A DNA stretch of 64,000 nt from Parapristionchus giblindavisi (lineage: Eukaryota; Nematoda; Chromadorea; Rhabditida; Diplogasteridae), in contig CALSFV010000001.1 in the NCBI GenBank assembly GCA_943737045.1, positions 1 to 64,000 on the forward strand, in the 5' to 3' direction. The stretch's first letter is position 1; each line of letters opens with the position of its first letter. The translations under genes were made by a program, and so were the position numbers. A model generated the notes under the pieces. The model had not been told where the DNA came from. It made no database searches and worked only from the letters and a program-made list of their open reading frames with translations. Positions 1 through 10,125 of the stretch are shown here, in pieces.

Positions 1-482
1 AGGTCATCTGAAAAAGTGACTTTTTGGTGTACTGAAGGCAATTGTGGTCCGATCAGGACCAAAATTTCAGGGATTATTTGGGACATCATTAGGATCATTT
101 TGATCCCAAGAACGAGTCTCTAGCATGTCTTGGAGCTGAGATAGGAGTTTGCAGCCGCCATTTTGCAGCAAGGCCGCTGCGGTTGAAAAAATCGCAGCAA
201 CCTAAAAAAAATTTTCTGGGTAGCCGACGCGTAGATCTCAAACTAATAGACGAACGGTAGGCTGGAAAAAATTTTTCCTCGGAGTTATGATTTTTCAAAA
301 AAGTGGACTTCGATTGCGTCATCATTACGCAATAATGAGAAATTTTCATGAGTCGGCAATATCAAGGCCGGATTTCTCGATAAATTTCCCATAAAAACTC
401 GCGAGAGCGGCCCCATAGCACGCTTGGTTCAAAAAAAAAATAGCAAAAACAATAAGTTGGCACTGACTTTCCGGCGCGACTG
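1..482. mobile_element. End of a Tc1/mariner-like palindromic element (truncated by window edge)
   Basis: The stretch ends at 482 with the complement of CAGTCGCGCCGGAAAGTCAGT and is followed by TA at 483-484, the usual Tc1/mariner target. The same sequence in opposite orientation begins at 57498, also preceded by TA, and the similarity runs for about 200 bp, including a conserved segment around 'cgattgcgtcat'. The other end lies outside the window. No transposase is seen. It is probably a non-autonomous element. Confidence 0.55.
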
Positions 483-484
483 TA

Positions 485-2171
485 TGTTGTGATAGATGTA
501 TATAAAACCACCTAATGAACTTCATGCAGCGTTAATTATTTATACGGCGTTTGTTGCGAGACTTGCCAGAATTCCTACGTTTGCCAAGTGATTTGTGGAA
601 CATTTGACAAATGCAAATATTTTTCATCTCCTTTCTTTATTTATTCTTCTTTGTTGTGCCGTACTGCTAAGATAGCATAAATCACCAGCAACGTAAGTAA
701 TTGTTATTTTTTTTGTAATAGCATTTCACAAGTCGGCTTGGGAAATGACCAACAATGCAATCACGCAGGATTTATTCAGCTGCTGCCGTTGAGAACGCTG
801 ATATTATATATAATTATTAGAGAGCTCTCATGAAAAAGATCATACTGTTGACGTTATTGTTTTATTTTATTTGTTACTATTTCATTTGTGAAAATCATAC
901 AAAGTGGGTAAATAGTTTTCTATTGTAATAATCTATTGCAAATAGTATTACTCTTACTCTTGCGCACTTATTGCTGAATACAAAATGTAAACATGTTGTA
1001 TTGTATAGTAATTCTCTTTGATATCATCATAGAGGAATCTAATTGCAAGGATATTCCTGATACCCATCATAGGCAATTATTGGTTATTTTATTTTCTGAA
1101 CCTAAATCAGCTGTTCCTCATCATAGTTCAACGTTCAGAGATCGTACAGAATAAGTTTGAGAAAGAAAACGAGAGAAAGCATTAGAATTAGACAACGAGA
1201 TTTTTGTACTACATCTTGATGATATATTTTCCAAGAAAATTTGCGTATAACAAACAGCAGTTGCGGTTACACAATAGCCATTATCTTTTGAAGTATACCA
1301 TTTCCAATATCATAAATGACCGTAAAGTGGTAGCATGGTTGTTTTGCCTCTGTCTACCAGACTATCGTTCACAATTTTTGTAAAGTTTGTACGAGTACGA
1401 TATGTTATCAGTGTGTTTCCTATCCTAAGCCATACGATTCTCTTAATACAATATTATAAATTAATATAGATACAATATTTATTGTTTTGTATTCTATATA
1501 AGCTTTTTTATCCATCACCTCCAACGACCATCAAGTCTGTTGTATTTGTCTTTATCCATTCACATTTATTCTTATTCTTACTTATTTTTACATCTGTAAA
1601 TCATCAATAACGAAAGAAAAGCGCAAGAGTTTTGTGGTGGAGTTGCGTCGCTTGTGCGATTTCAGTAGAGCTGATTTCAAATTCGAATCATGAGATCTTT
1701 ATAAATAGTTTTAATTATGCTTATTCTCTTTGTCTTTTATGTCAAGGGAAATCATAAATATTTTCTTATAACTCTTTTCGCATTAAGTGAAATGAGTATT
1801 CTTTGTTTATGAATAATATAATAATTACCATTTACAATCACGTGTTTAATTCTTCCAGTGATCTGCTGAAAATTATTGAGTTTTATGACAGCATTTGTGA
1901 AGTTTGGACGAGACTGGCTGTTCTCACGAATGTAGATTCTTAAATTGGATCTTACATATATTTGAATTCACTTTTTGCGTGTTTCACTCTCGTTTTCTTC
2001 CGTTTCATGAGCCCTAAGGCGTACTTTCCTATTACTGTTCTTTATTCCGTCATGTTATACTTTCTTAGCTAAGTCTTTTTTCGTTGGGATATGTTGGTGA
2101 AAATCGTTTTAGTCTTATCGTTTTTGACTTTACTAACTGCAAACGTTTTTCAGAACTTAATATTTTTCTAA
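485..2171. other. AT-rich intergenic region, no gene seen
   Basis: No exon with supporting splice sites or similarity to other genes in the window was found. The sequence is AT-rich with many stop codons in all frames. Its right end is the upstream region of the first Srd receptor gene and presumably contains its promoter, but no motif can be named. Confidence 0.5.
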
Positions 2172-4611
2172 ATGAGGGACATAATTTCAATAGATGGTAC
2201 TATTCTATTCGTACATATCGTATTATTTGTTATTGGAGCAACGGGAAATCTCACATTACTTCTTGCAGTCAGAAAAAGAACGCCGATATATCTAAAGGTA
2301 CATTGCTTTGAAGAGTGAAAAATCAATTCCTTCGAACTATCAACACATTTGTCTTAGGCATATTCGATATTGATCTTCTGCGGTTCTCTGGCAGATCTGA
2401 CGACAAACTGTTTTGACTTTTTCATTATGCAAAGGTTATTCATTTTATTTATTTTTTTATATTGCAACTGTTTGCTCTCATGGGTTAATGGCACTTTAAA
2501 AAAATCGAGTTGAGATAAAAAAATAACAATTCCAATGCATTCCAACAGCTAACTGTGCAAATAACTGAAGATTATAAACTTGAAAAAACACATTTAGAAT
2601 GATTCCGATATCCGGGAACCTCGTTTACCTTTCATCCGGTCCTTGTCGATTGATATCACCTAATATTTGTTATCTCGCTTATTGCTACTTTCTTAGCATA
2701 CTCGTATTTTCATTATTGGTCATGACGACGAGTTTCGCTTACAGGTAAATTATTCATAATAAAAAAATATCGATTACAATGTATAAATTAATATTTAAAT
2801 TTTTCATTTTAATCATTTATCAAGGGTAAGCCCTGATGTGCATGTTTCTCAATTCGTGGCTTCTTGCTTGTCCCAAAAAGTCTTACTGGTGCCTAAAATT
2901 TGATTACAACTCAGTAATTACAATAAATGCAAACTGATAGAACTTATTTTCAAATTATGAATAACTGAAATAATTCAGGTACTACATTCTATCACACACT
3001 ACACCAACAAACACACAACTCCTTCTGCTTGCCGTCGCTCTGCTCTCACCTTGTCTTGTACAGGGGGTGCATTTTTTAAAAAGTCACTCTGAACTACTTT
3101 CACTATCCACTCTGGCAACATTCTCTCGTAGCAGAAAAAGCGAGAAAGCAATGCCAGAGCGGAGAATGTCAAAATAGCTCGTGTGTTCCTTTAATCGAAA
3201 TTTAACGTACCCGCTATTTTTCTAGACAACTTTCTTATTGGAAGAGGCAGACAGTGACTTTCTCGTTCGGTTCGCTCGAGAGCACTATCCTATTATATTG
3301 AAGTCTGATAGTGCATACACCGGTGAGCATGAAATAATGCAAAAAAGATTTACTTATTAATTTTATACCATTGCATATATTATATTTATCAGAGAAAAAA
3401 AACGAAATTAGACGGTTGTAACGATAAATGTAGTAAATACTATGGGAAGGCTTGTGGATGTAATTTGCAGGTCACTACAGCATCTTTGCTCCTCTAGTTC
3501 TTTTCACCATACTCTATGTCGTCGGCTCTCCCGCGCCTTGCTATGCTGTGATTATTTACACCAGGATCAAGGTAGTTTTCATGGCATTAGCTTTTCTCAC
3601 GCTTGATCTTGTGATTCTGATCTTGTGGATGTTGATAGTATTTTCATACTTGATCTTTGATCTTTGATCTCTGCAGTCCCTTCAACTGCTCAACAACCGA
3701 TCGCTGCACATGAGTGAGAAGACGAGGAATATTCATAAAAACCTTATTCATGTATGCAATTTTTTCTGAAAATATTATTTATGATATTATAACATTTGCA
3801 TTTTCTCAATATGCTGCCATGAAAACGGTTGTGCAGCTCATTTACGCGTTGTTAGATGTTCCTTACGCGCCTTAGTCGACCCGTAGACGAGAGTAACATT
3901 TCACTATACGTCGGCGTAAATTTTAGCAAAATGCAGCGCGTGTTTACGTGCACAATGTTCTATAGACTGTGAAAGCCAAAACGACCGCTCAACATAGAAA
4001 CTCTCTCAAATGCAATCGTCTTTCGCTTGTCTGGCTATGGAAACAAAATGGCTTGAACCAGAATACTGTGCGTGACGTCGTAGGCACTCACGGCTAACGA
4101 CGCACCATGGAAAAGTTTAGAATCTTGCAGGCTCTCACGTACCACGCCATGCTTCCTTGCATTTACATATTCGCGATAATTCCGTTTATCGTCATGTGGC
4201 TTGACATCTTGCACCATCCCCTGCTTGAGAGTTCGGTGTTCATGGTAGGCTGTTAAAGAAACATCCTACAGACCGTCATTTTTAGAATTGAGCCATAACT
4301 GATAGGATTGAAAAGTTTAGGATCAATTATCCATTTCCAGGCCGCCGCTATCCCGCCCACGTTCAATTGCTACTTCACAATATACTTCGTCAAACCATAT
4401 CGAAGGTAACATCTTTACCCATTCATAGTTTTGAACAGAAAAGAAAACAATGAAAGCACAAGAATATACGGTTCGAAAGACCGCGATTTGTCTAATTTCT
4501 AATTGATTATTATAATATATATTGTTTTCCAGTTTCGTATCTCAATCACTAACTCCGGGAAAGAAGACAACTACTGTGTCGCTTGTAACACCTTCCATGA
4601 GAAATTTGTGA
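2172..4611 (+). CDS. Srd-class seven-transmembrane chemoreceptor, copy 1
   Basis: Predicted serpentine receptor of the nematode Srd class, expected in the membrane of chemosensory neurons. Ten exons: 2172-2297, 2358-2434, 2598-2744, 2979-3066, 3226-3322, 3471-3571, 3677-3751, 4131-4244, 4341-4405 and 4533-4611. They join in frame to 322 residues with GT/AG at every intron, a usual Srd length. Exon 1 holds TM1 (LFVIGATGNLTLLLAV), exon 2 TM2, exon 3 TM3 with the family pattern SGPCRLISP and TSFAYR, exon 4 TM4, exon 5 the acidic second extracellular loop, exon 6 TM5, exon 7 the basic loop (SEKTRNIHKNL), exon 8 TM6 (ALTYHAMLPC), exon 9 TM7 ending FVKPYRR, exon 10 a short tail. All boundaries and phases match the two other Srd genes at 10126-16018 and 31151-34055. 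No disabling lesion is seen. The class is assigned by recalled family patterns; ligand unknown. Confidence 0.88.
3062..3204. mobile_element. Family A short palindromic MITE in intron 4 of Srd copy 1
   Basis: Contains the family A core (tctggcaacattctctcg, then gcgagaaagcaatgccagag) as an imperfect inverted repeat, with outer ends reading roughly 'gggggtgca' and 'gtgtgttccttt'. It overlaps the end of exon 4 and most of the intron before exon 5, so the exon 4 donor lies at or in the element's edge. Confidence 0.5.
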
Positions 4612-4983
4612 ATATGATGAAATGAAGCTATTTGTCCACACGTTATTAGAAATCAATACATTTAATTTTATTTAATTTATTTAATTTATCATACATCAAA
4701 AACATTTCGCAACATGTGCAATAACAAATAAGACCATGTTGCTTGACAATAGAGGAGAGTAAAGTGATGATGGGAAGATCTAATCGCTAATTTCAATGAA
4801 TTGGTTTGAACTCGATGATATTTCAATTATTTAATTCATTAAGACACTCAAAACAGATTAAAATCATAGAACATGTGATGGGAGAGTTACTATTAGAGGC
4901 TGGCGTAGTAGCAAAAATCTAAAATAGCGGACACTTAAACAATAATAGCTTGATACATGTATACAGCATTGTTCACCACATAA

Positions 4984-5056
4984 CCAACCATAGCTCAGTT
5001 GGTAGAGCGGAGGACTGTAGATCCTTAGGTCACTGGTTCGAATCCGGTTGGTTGGA
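4984..5056 (+). tRNA. tRNA-Tyr (anticodon GTA), no intron
   Basis: 73 nt fold as a complete cloverleaf: acceptor CCAACCA with TGGTTGG, D arm GCTC/GAGC, anticodon stem GAGGA/TCCTT around loop CTGTAGA (anticodon GTA), T arm ACTGG/CCGGT with loop TTCGAAT, discriminator A. The internal A and B boxes of the polymerase III promoter are intact. There is no intron 3' of the anticodon, which is unusual for a eukaryotic nuclear tRNA-Tyr gene. An identical 73-nt copy lies inverted at 25284-25356. Confidence 0.92.
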
Positions 5057-5099
5057 GGTTCTTTTGCCAAATTTTCTCATTGATTATGAGCGTATTGTT

Positions 5100-5564
5100 T
5101 TAAAGGGAGCGTAACCCCTCTCAATTAGGGTGGCGAAAATGATTCATGATTATTCGTCCACTTTAGCGGTCTAGAGTGAGTATTCACGGGAGAGGCATTC
5201 ACGACCGCTCTCTCTTGCGAATGAGTTGTTAGAGGAGAGGTCAATGCGAGCGAGTCAAAAAAAGCGAGTCGATTGCGAGTCAGACCGGTCCTTTCACCAT
5301 CCTTTCATCAAATTTTCTTGACTCACTTCGACTCGCAAAAAAGCGAATATTCGCAGGGGAGACCGGTCAACTGTCACTTGGAATGAATAATCGCAAGGAA
5401 AGTGAGCCACTCATTTTAGGCCATAGAAATGAATATTCATGAGTCATTTTCGCCACCCTACTCTCAATAGTCTCTTGGACGCGCAATGCTCTCTCGTTGT
5501 TAGAGAGCAGAGAAATAGTGTGCGCAATGAAGCGACCATTGAGTGAGGTAACGCTCCCTTTAAA
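5100..5564. mobile_element. Family B palindromic MITE split by a nested hAT-like element
   Basis: Outer ends are inverted (TAAAGGGAGCGTAACC at left, GGTAACGCTCCCTTTA at right). Other family members at 27894, 52377, 56690 and 62440 show the same 'cactcaatgg' subterminal segment and an 'aacgagagagc' centre. A 335-bp element sits inside the left arm at 5126-5460. Confidence 0.7.
5126..5460. mobile_element. hAT-like MITE nested in family B element, 8-bp TSD
   Basis: Terminal inverted repeats TAGGGTGGCGAAAATGA and TCATTTTCGCCACCCTA bound 335 bp. It is flanked by the perfect 8-bp direct repeat CTCTCAAT at 5118-5125 and 5461-5468. An 8-bp duplication with TAGGG-type ends is the hAT superfamily signature. 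No ORF; non-autonomous. Confidence 0.8.
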
Positions 5565-5706
5565 ATCTCCTGCAACAAAACGGTTTCATATTTTGTAATA
5601 AGAGTTGCGAAATATATTACTCTGTGTGTTCATAGTATTTTGCAATTACACTTTCGAAGAAGAAATCTACAACAACTCGAGTTTTCTGATAATACATGTT
5701 GTGTAG

Positions 5707-6020
5707 TAGAGATCCGCAAACGTGCGGTCGTTCAGAAATGATTTCTCACTAATTAATGAATAAGATATCGTGCGCACGGTATTACTATGATAATTAAAAA
5801 ATTATTCGTGCAAAGACACGCAGTCGACTCATTCTCATTTATTTCCATTGAATTAACTGTTAACAACAACCGATAAAAGGCCTGAAAAAGGCTTGAAAAT
5901 GATGCCACAATACACGACATTGCACGGTATTATTTATCAAAATCGGCTGAATGACTTTTCTTCATTTTAATATCGAACAATACCGAACCGGTCGTTCAAT
6001 TGCACGTTTGCGGATCTCTA
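5707..6020. mobile_element. hAT-like MITE, 8-bp TSD
   Basis: 314-bp element with inverted termini TAGAGATCCGCAAACGTGC and GCACGTTTGCGGATCTCTA, flanked by the perfect 8-bp direct repeat TTGTGTAG at 5699-5706 and 6021-6028. The family differs from its neighbour at 5126. It lies upstream of the MSP gene. No coding capacity. Confidence 0.8.
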
Positions 6021-6512
6021 TTGTGTAGTGTAATCTAATCTATTTAGCATATTACAAATATCATATAGCTAATGCATAATAGTCATTGTGCATTATCCCT
6101 AATTATCATATCTATTACTCTACACATGATTCTCTATTCATTCTTAGCTTAGCTTATTGTTAGGTCCAAAGTAGGTCTCTTCTATTTCTAGTCTTAGCCT
6201 CGAACTCTATATTATTTGTGATAAACTTGTATTGGTTACTACTCTAGTCTCCACATATCAAGGTATCCAACAATACAGTACCTAACTATGAAGATTGTTA
6301 AGAGCAATATATTCATTTTAACAATTTTTCAACTTTTTAAAAATATTTTAGCTACCATTAATGACTTATTTCGGTCTTTGGTATCTCATGTACAATCTAT
6401 TTAAATTAGCATTTTTGGAATTCAATTACTGATTGTTTAGCTAAATTCAATTATTCCAAATTGAACTATCCAATTTCATTTGCAAATTACGATTAATAGC
6501 ATCATTTGTGCG

Positions 6513-6520
6513 TATATAAA
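6513..6520 (+). promoter_or_regulatory. TATA box of MSP copy 1
   Basis: TATATAAA lies 49 bp before the MSP start codon and is followed by the block 'ccagtagtgttgatcaa'. The second MSP gene has TATTTAAA in the same place with a matching block. A further stretch of about 120 bp upstream ('gaattcaattactgatt', 'ttcatttgca') is also shared, so this looks like a retained core promoter. Confidence 0.6.
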
Positions 6521-6568
6521 CCAGTAGTGTTGATCAATTCTCACATTTGTGCCCTCACATCAGTCGCC

Positions 6569-7143
6569 ATGGCTCAGTCCATGCCTCCCGGAGATATCGC
6601 CACACAGCCTGGCAGCAAGATCGTCTTCAACGCTCCCTATGATGACAAGCACACCTACCACATCAAGGTTAGTTATGTTGTCTTTGGTGTCTTAGGGTCT
6701 TAAGGTCTTAGAGTCTTAGGTTCTTAGCCTTGAGGTCTCAAGGTAGGGTATTAGTACAGCGACAGAATCATCAAGATCATCTTCAATTCAGGTGACCAAC
6801 TCCTCTGCTCGTCGTATCGGATGGGCCTTCAAGACCACCAACATGAAGAGACTTGGAGTGGACCCTGGATCAGGAGTTCTCGACCCCAAGGAGAATGCCC
6901 TCATCGCTGTCTCCTGTGACGCCTTCGCTTACGGACAGGAGGTACGGTAGTTTACTTTGCGTTTGTAATCTGAACTTTTATCTATAGAAAGTCATGTTTT
7001 CAATTCAGGACACCAACAATGACCGTATCACCATCGAGTGGACCAACACCCCCGATGGAGCCGCCAAGCAGTTCCGTCGTGAATGGTTCCAGGGTGACGG
7101 TATGGTCCGCAGAAAGAACCTTCCCATCGAGTACAATCCCTAA
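6569..7143 (+). CDS. msp: Major sperm protein, copy 1
   Basis: Nematode MSP, the cytosolic protein that polymerises to drive sperm crawling and is also released as an oocyte-maturation signal. Three exons, 6569-6667, 6792-6941 and 7009-7143, give exactly 127 residues, the canonical MSP length. The N-terminus is [15 protein letters not shown], the immunoglobulin-like fold is complete, and the C-terminus has the usual [20 protein letters not shown] segment. There is no signal peptide, as expected. The predicted protein is identical to that of the gene at 23859-24456. A TATA-like box lies 49 bp upstream. The two introns are phase 0. Codon use is strongly biased to C-ending codons, as in highly expressed nematode genes. 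Confidence 0.97.
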
Positions 7144-7303
7144 ACATAAATCCGATAAATCATACATTGATATACATGATCCTGGTATGTTAAATTACAC
7201 TAAAATGAAAAATCACGTAGCCAATTTTTTTCAAATTCTACTATTACATAGGTGATTTGATTTATACTTAAAAATATGAATGCAATCATCCATACATCAA
7301 TAT

Positions 7304-9105
7304 ATATCACGGGTCTCCTGTAAAAACGTAGGAAAATGAGACCTTTTCCCGACAGTTTTTAAACTTTTCTCACCGATTTGGATGAGATTTATATGATTGA
7401 CCATAATGAGGTAAAGAAGAAGGCCTAGGCACTTGGTTTCGCCAAATTTGCATTTTTATCGATTTTTTGATCTACCACTTCTGGAAGCCATATCTCACTC
7501 AATTTTTGACCTACAGCAAAAATTTTTTTTACCAATCGATTCGAAATGAACTAATCTAAAAGATACTCTAGAAAGGATACGTGCAAAAACGCGATCTTCT
7601 ACCTGTTTTCTTCAAAAAACTGATTTTTGAGTACAAAATGCTAATTTTCTCAAAACATTTCCACAAAGGATACGATTTTTATTCGCGATTCTGATTACCC
7701 ATCCACGAATTGAGGTACGTACATATTTCATCAGTCATAACTCACGACAAGCCATATCGATCCTCAGAGAGAGCCGGACTTAGCGTAATTTTCATTCAAA
7801 AATACATTTCTTATCTCTCCTCTCCTCATTTTCATGCAAATTGTCAAGCATAGTATACCAATCGAAAGCTCTCGACGAGCTCTACAAAAATGACTTAGTA
7901 GTACAAGTCATGAAATTTGACCGTATTCAAGATATTCTAGAAAATTCGTTTTTTCACTGGCAATTGTTGTGCAATGTAATCGATTCACAACGAAACATTG
8001 CTTTGTGTGTTCTCCAATGTGTTTTTTGCACTCTTTTCTCACGCCCTCTCACTTGGTCCTCTCTCACTCTCACTCTCACTCGCCCTCTCACTTGAATTGG
8101 CGAGAAATCACGATGGTCAGTTGTTCGGAGCTCCTCATGAGCTAAGACTCGTCCTTTCTGGAGGAGAAGGAGTTTTTGTACACGAATCCTCTGACCTCTC
8201 CAAATGGGACGATGAAGGGATATGTGAGAAGCATCTAATGAAATTATCGCGCCATTTTTCATGGACTTCTACTTCGTGTGTTCAATACAAACATCAGAGT
8301 GGGAACAGATGCGTCAAATGTGCATATCCTGAAATTTTGCAATTTTATTTATTGTTCCTTCCTTTAACATTATTAACAAATCATTTTTTCTGAAAACACA
8401 TTGGAGAACGCACAAAGCAATGTTTCGTTGTGAATCGATTACATTGCACAACAATTGCCAGTGAAAAAAACGAATTTTCTAGAATATCTTGAATACGGTC
8501 AAATTTCATGACTTGTACTACTAAGTCATTTTTGTAGAGCTCGTCGAGAGCTTTCGATTGGTATACTATGCTTGACAATTTGCATGAAAATGAGGAGAGG
8601 AGAGATAAGAAATGTATTTTTGAATGAAAATTACGCTAAGTCCGGCTCTCTCTGAGGATCGATATGGCTTGTCGTGAGTTATGACTGAAGAAATATGTAC
8701 GTACCTCAATTCGTGGATGGGTAATCAGAATCGCGAATAAAAATCGTATCCTTTGTGGAAATGTTTTGAGAAAATTAGCATTTTGTACTCAAAAATCAGT
8801 TTTTTGAAGAAAACAGGTAGAAGATCGCGTTTTTGCACGTATCCTTTCTAGAGTATCTTTTAGATTAGTTAATTTCGAATCGATTGGTAAAAAATTTTTT
8901 GCTGTAGGTCAAAAATTGAGTGAGATATGGCTTCCAGAAGTGGAAGATCAAAAAATCGATAAAAATGCAAATTTGGCGAAACCAAGTGCCTAGGCCTTCT
9001 TATTTACCTCATTATGGTCAATCATATAAATCTCATCCAAATCGGTGAGAAAAGTTTAAAAACTGTCGGTTGGCTTCTTTCATTCTTACAGGAGATCCGT
9101 GATAT
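7304..9105. mobile_element. 1.8-kb palindromic (foldback) element
   Basis: Two arms of about 700 bp are inverted copies (7304-8010 and 8395-9105). Ends read 'atatcacgggtctcctgtaa' at left and 'ttacaggagatccgtgatat' at right. Arms encode matching short reading frames only because they are repeats. The spacer at about 8010-8390 contains a CTCTCA-type simple repeat and no recognisable transposase. The target duplication is unclear. Confidence 0.8.
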
Positions 9106-9342
9106 GCTAAATTACTTAAAAAATTTGAATTTTGATTTCCCGAGCGATGTGTATGTCTTTTCATCATCGATCATTGTTTTCCTTTTGAATGGTTACTTTG
9201 CTCCATGCATACGGAAAACAGTTTTCTTTGAAAATGCCCATTTTCCGAGAAAACATTCTCAGGCAAAACTGTTTCCAGGAAAATAAAGCCCAGATGATCA
9301 TGGCCACTGGTCGACAGACCAATCTTACTTAGTTTCTATTCA

Positions 9343-9462
9343 GGGGTTGCGGGCCGCAATGGTCTTGACTCTACATTGCTGCTGATTGAGGGCCCGCAAT
9401 GCTTTATAAAATCATTGCTGGCCCGCAATGTGGTGCGCGTTATAGCCAACCCTATTATTTTC
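9343..9462. repeat. GC-rich repeat with 'ttgcgggcc' motif
   Basis: A short GC-rich block (gggttgcgggccgcaatgg and repeated 'ggcccgcaatg') with internal inverted repeats. Part of it matches the left side of the element at 31635-31839 and it ends in 'ttatagccaaccc'. Probably a damaged copy of the same MITE. Confidence 0.45.
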
Positions 9463-9584
9463 ATTAAAAGCTTATTATGAAATACTCTGTCAAGTGCTTT
9501 GGAAAGGTCAAAATATATGACATCAACATGTTTACAATCACTAATAGACGTGGTCCAATGTTCTAAAACTTCAAGTATTTTCAT
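9462..9584 (-). pseudogene. Non-LTR retrotransposon (LINE) reverse-transcriptase fragment
   Basis: Reading leftward from 9584 the frame gives VDVIYFDLSKALDRVFHNKL, which matches the domain-A block of LINE reverse transcriptases, where the first catalytic aspartate lies in 'FDxSKAFD'. Only about 40 residues remain, with no finger, YADD or endonuclease region. It is a dead fragment and is not the same copy as the larger RT ORF at 50082. Confidence 0.6.
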
Positions 9585-9599
9585 TTTTCGTGTTTTTTT

Positions 9600-10125
9600 T
9601 TTATTCTGAAAGCTAAATCAGGAAATATTTCTCATAATGCACAGCGATTGATTATTTATTGGTTTGCACGAAAGACTCTGCAAAAAGGGAAGTTATTGAT
9701 ACATGTTTAACACAAGTGCTCTAACGGATCTGTAAAATCTGTAAAATCCCAGCCGTGGTGCGGTTCATACAAAACAACAAGGAAATCCAAAGAAGTCAAA
9801 CGATTTTAAACTTTTTTTTTCTTATTACATCGGGTCAACGGGGAAAAACTTTCAAAATTTATGTAATATTCACCCAATTCAAACATTTTTATTGTATGCA
9901 CCTTAAAAAACCTAAAATACAAATAAAATAACATTTAAAAAAAGAGAATGTATAATAGTCAGGGCATTGATTGCTTTTACTTGCACAATTATCAATCAAG
10001 ACATACGACGTTTTCAGGTGAGTATTACAAAAGATAGAAGAATTGGCAACGGTTACTAAATTTGCATCTAAAGAATTCCACCATGTACAAGTGTAGGTTT
10101 TATTACACGTTTTAGTCTACTGATT
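9600..10125. other. Gene-free stretch downstream of Srd copy 2
   Basis: AT-rich sequence with poly-A and poly-T runs and no exon-like reading frame. It contains the 3' flank of the Srd gene; 'attgcttttac' and neighbouring words recur in the 3' flank of Srd copy 3 near 31090, consistent with common descent. Confidence 0.4.

Noticed and set aside
7841..8578. Two reading frames with the same protein (DELYKNDLVVQVMKFDRIQD)
   Set aside because: They are the two arms of the 1.8-kb palindrome read in opposite directions. No conserved domain, stops at arm edges, so not a duplicated gene.
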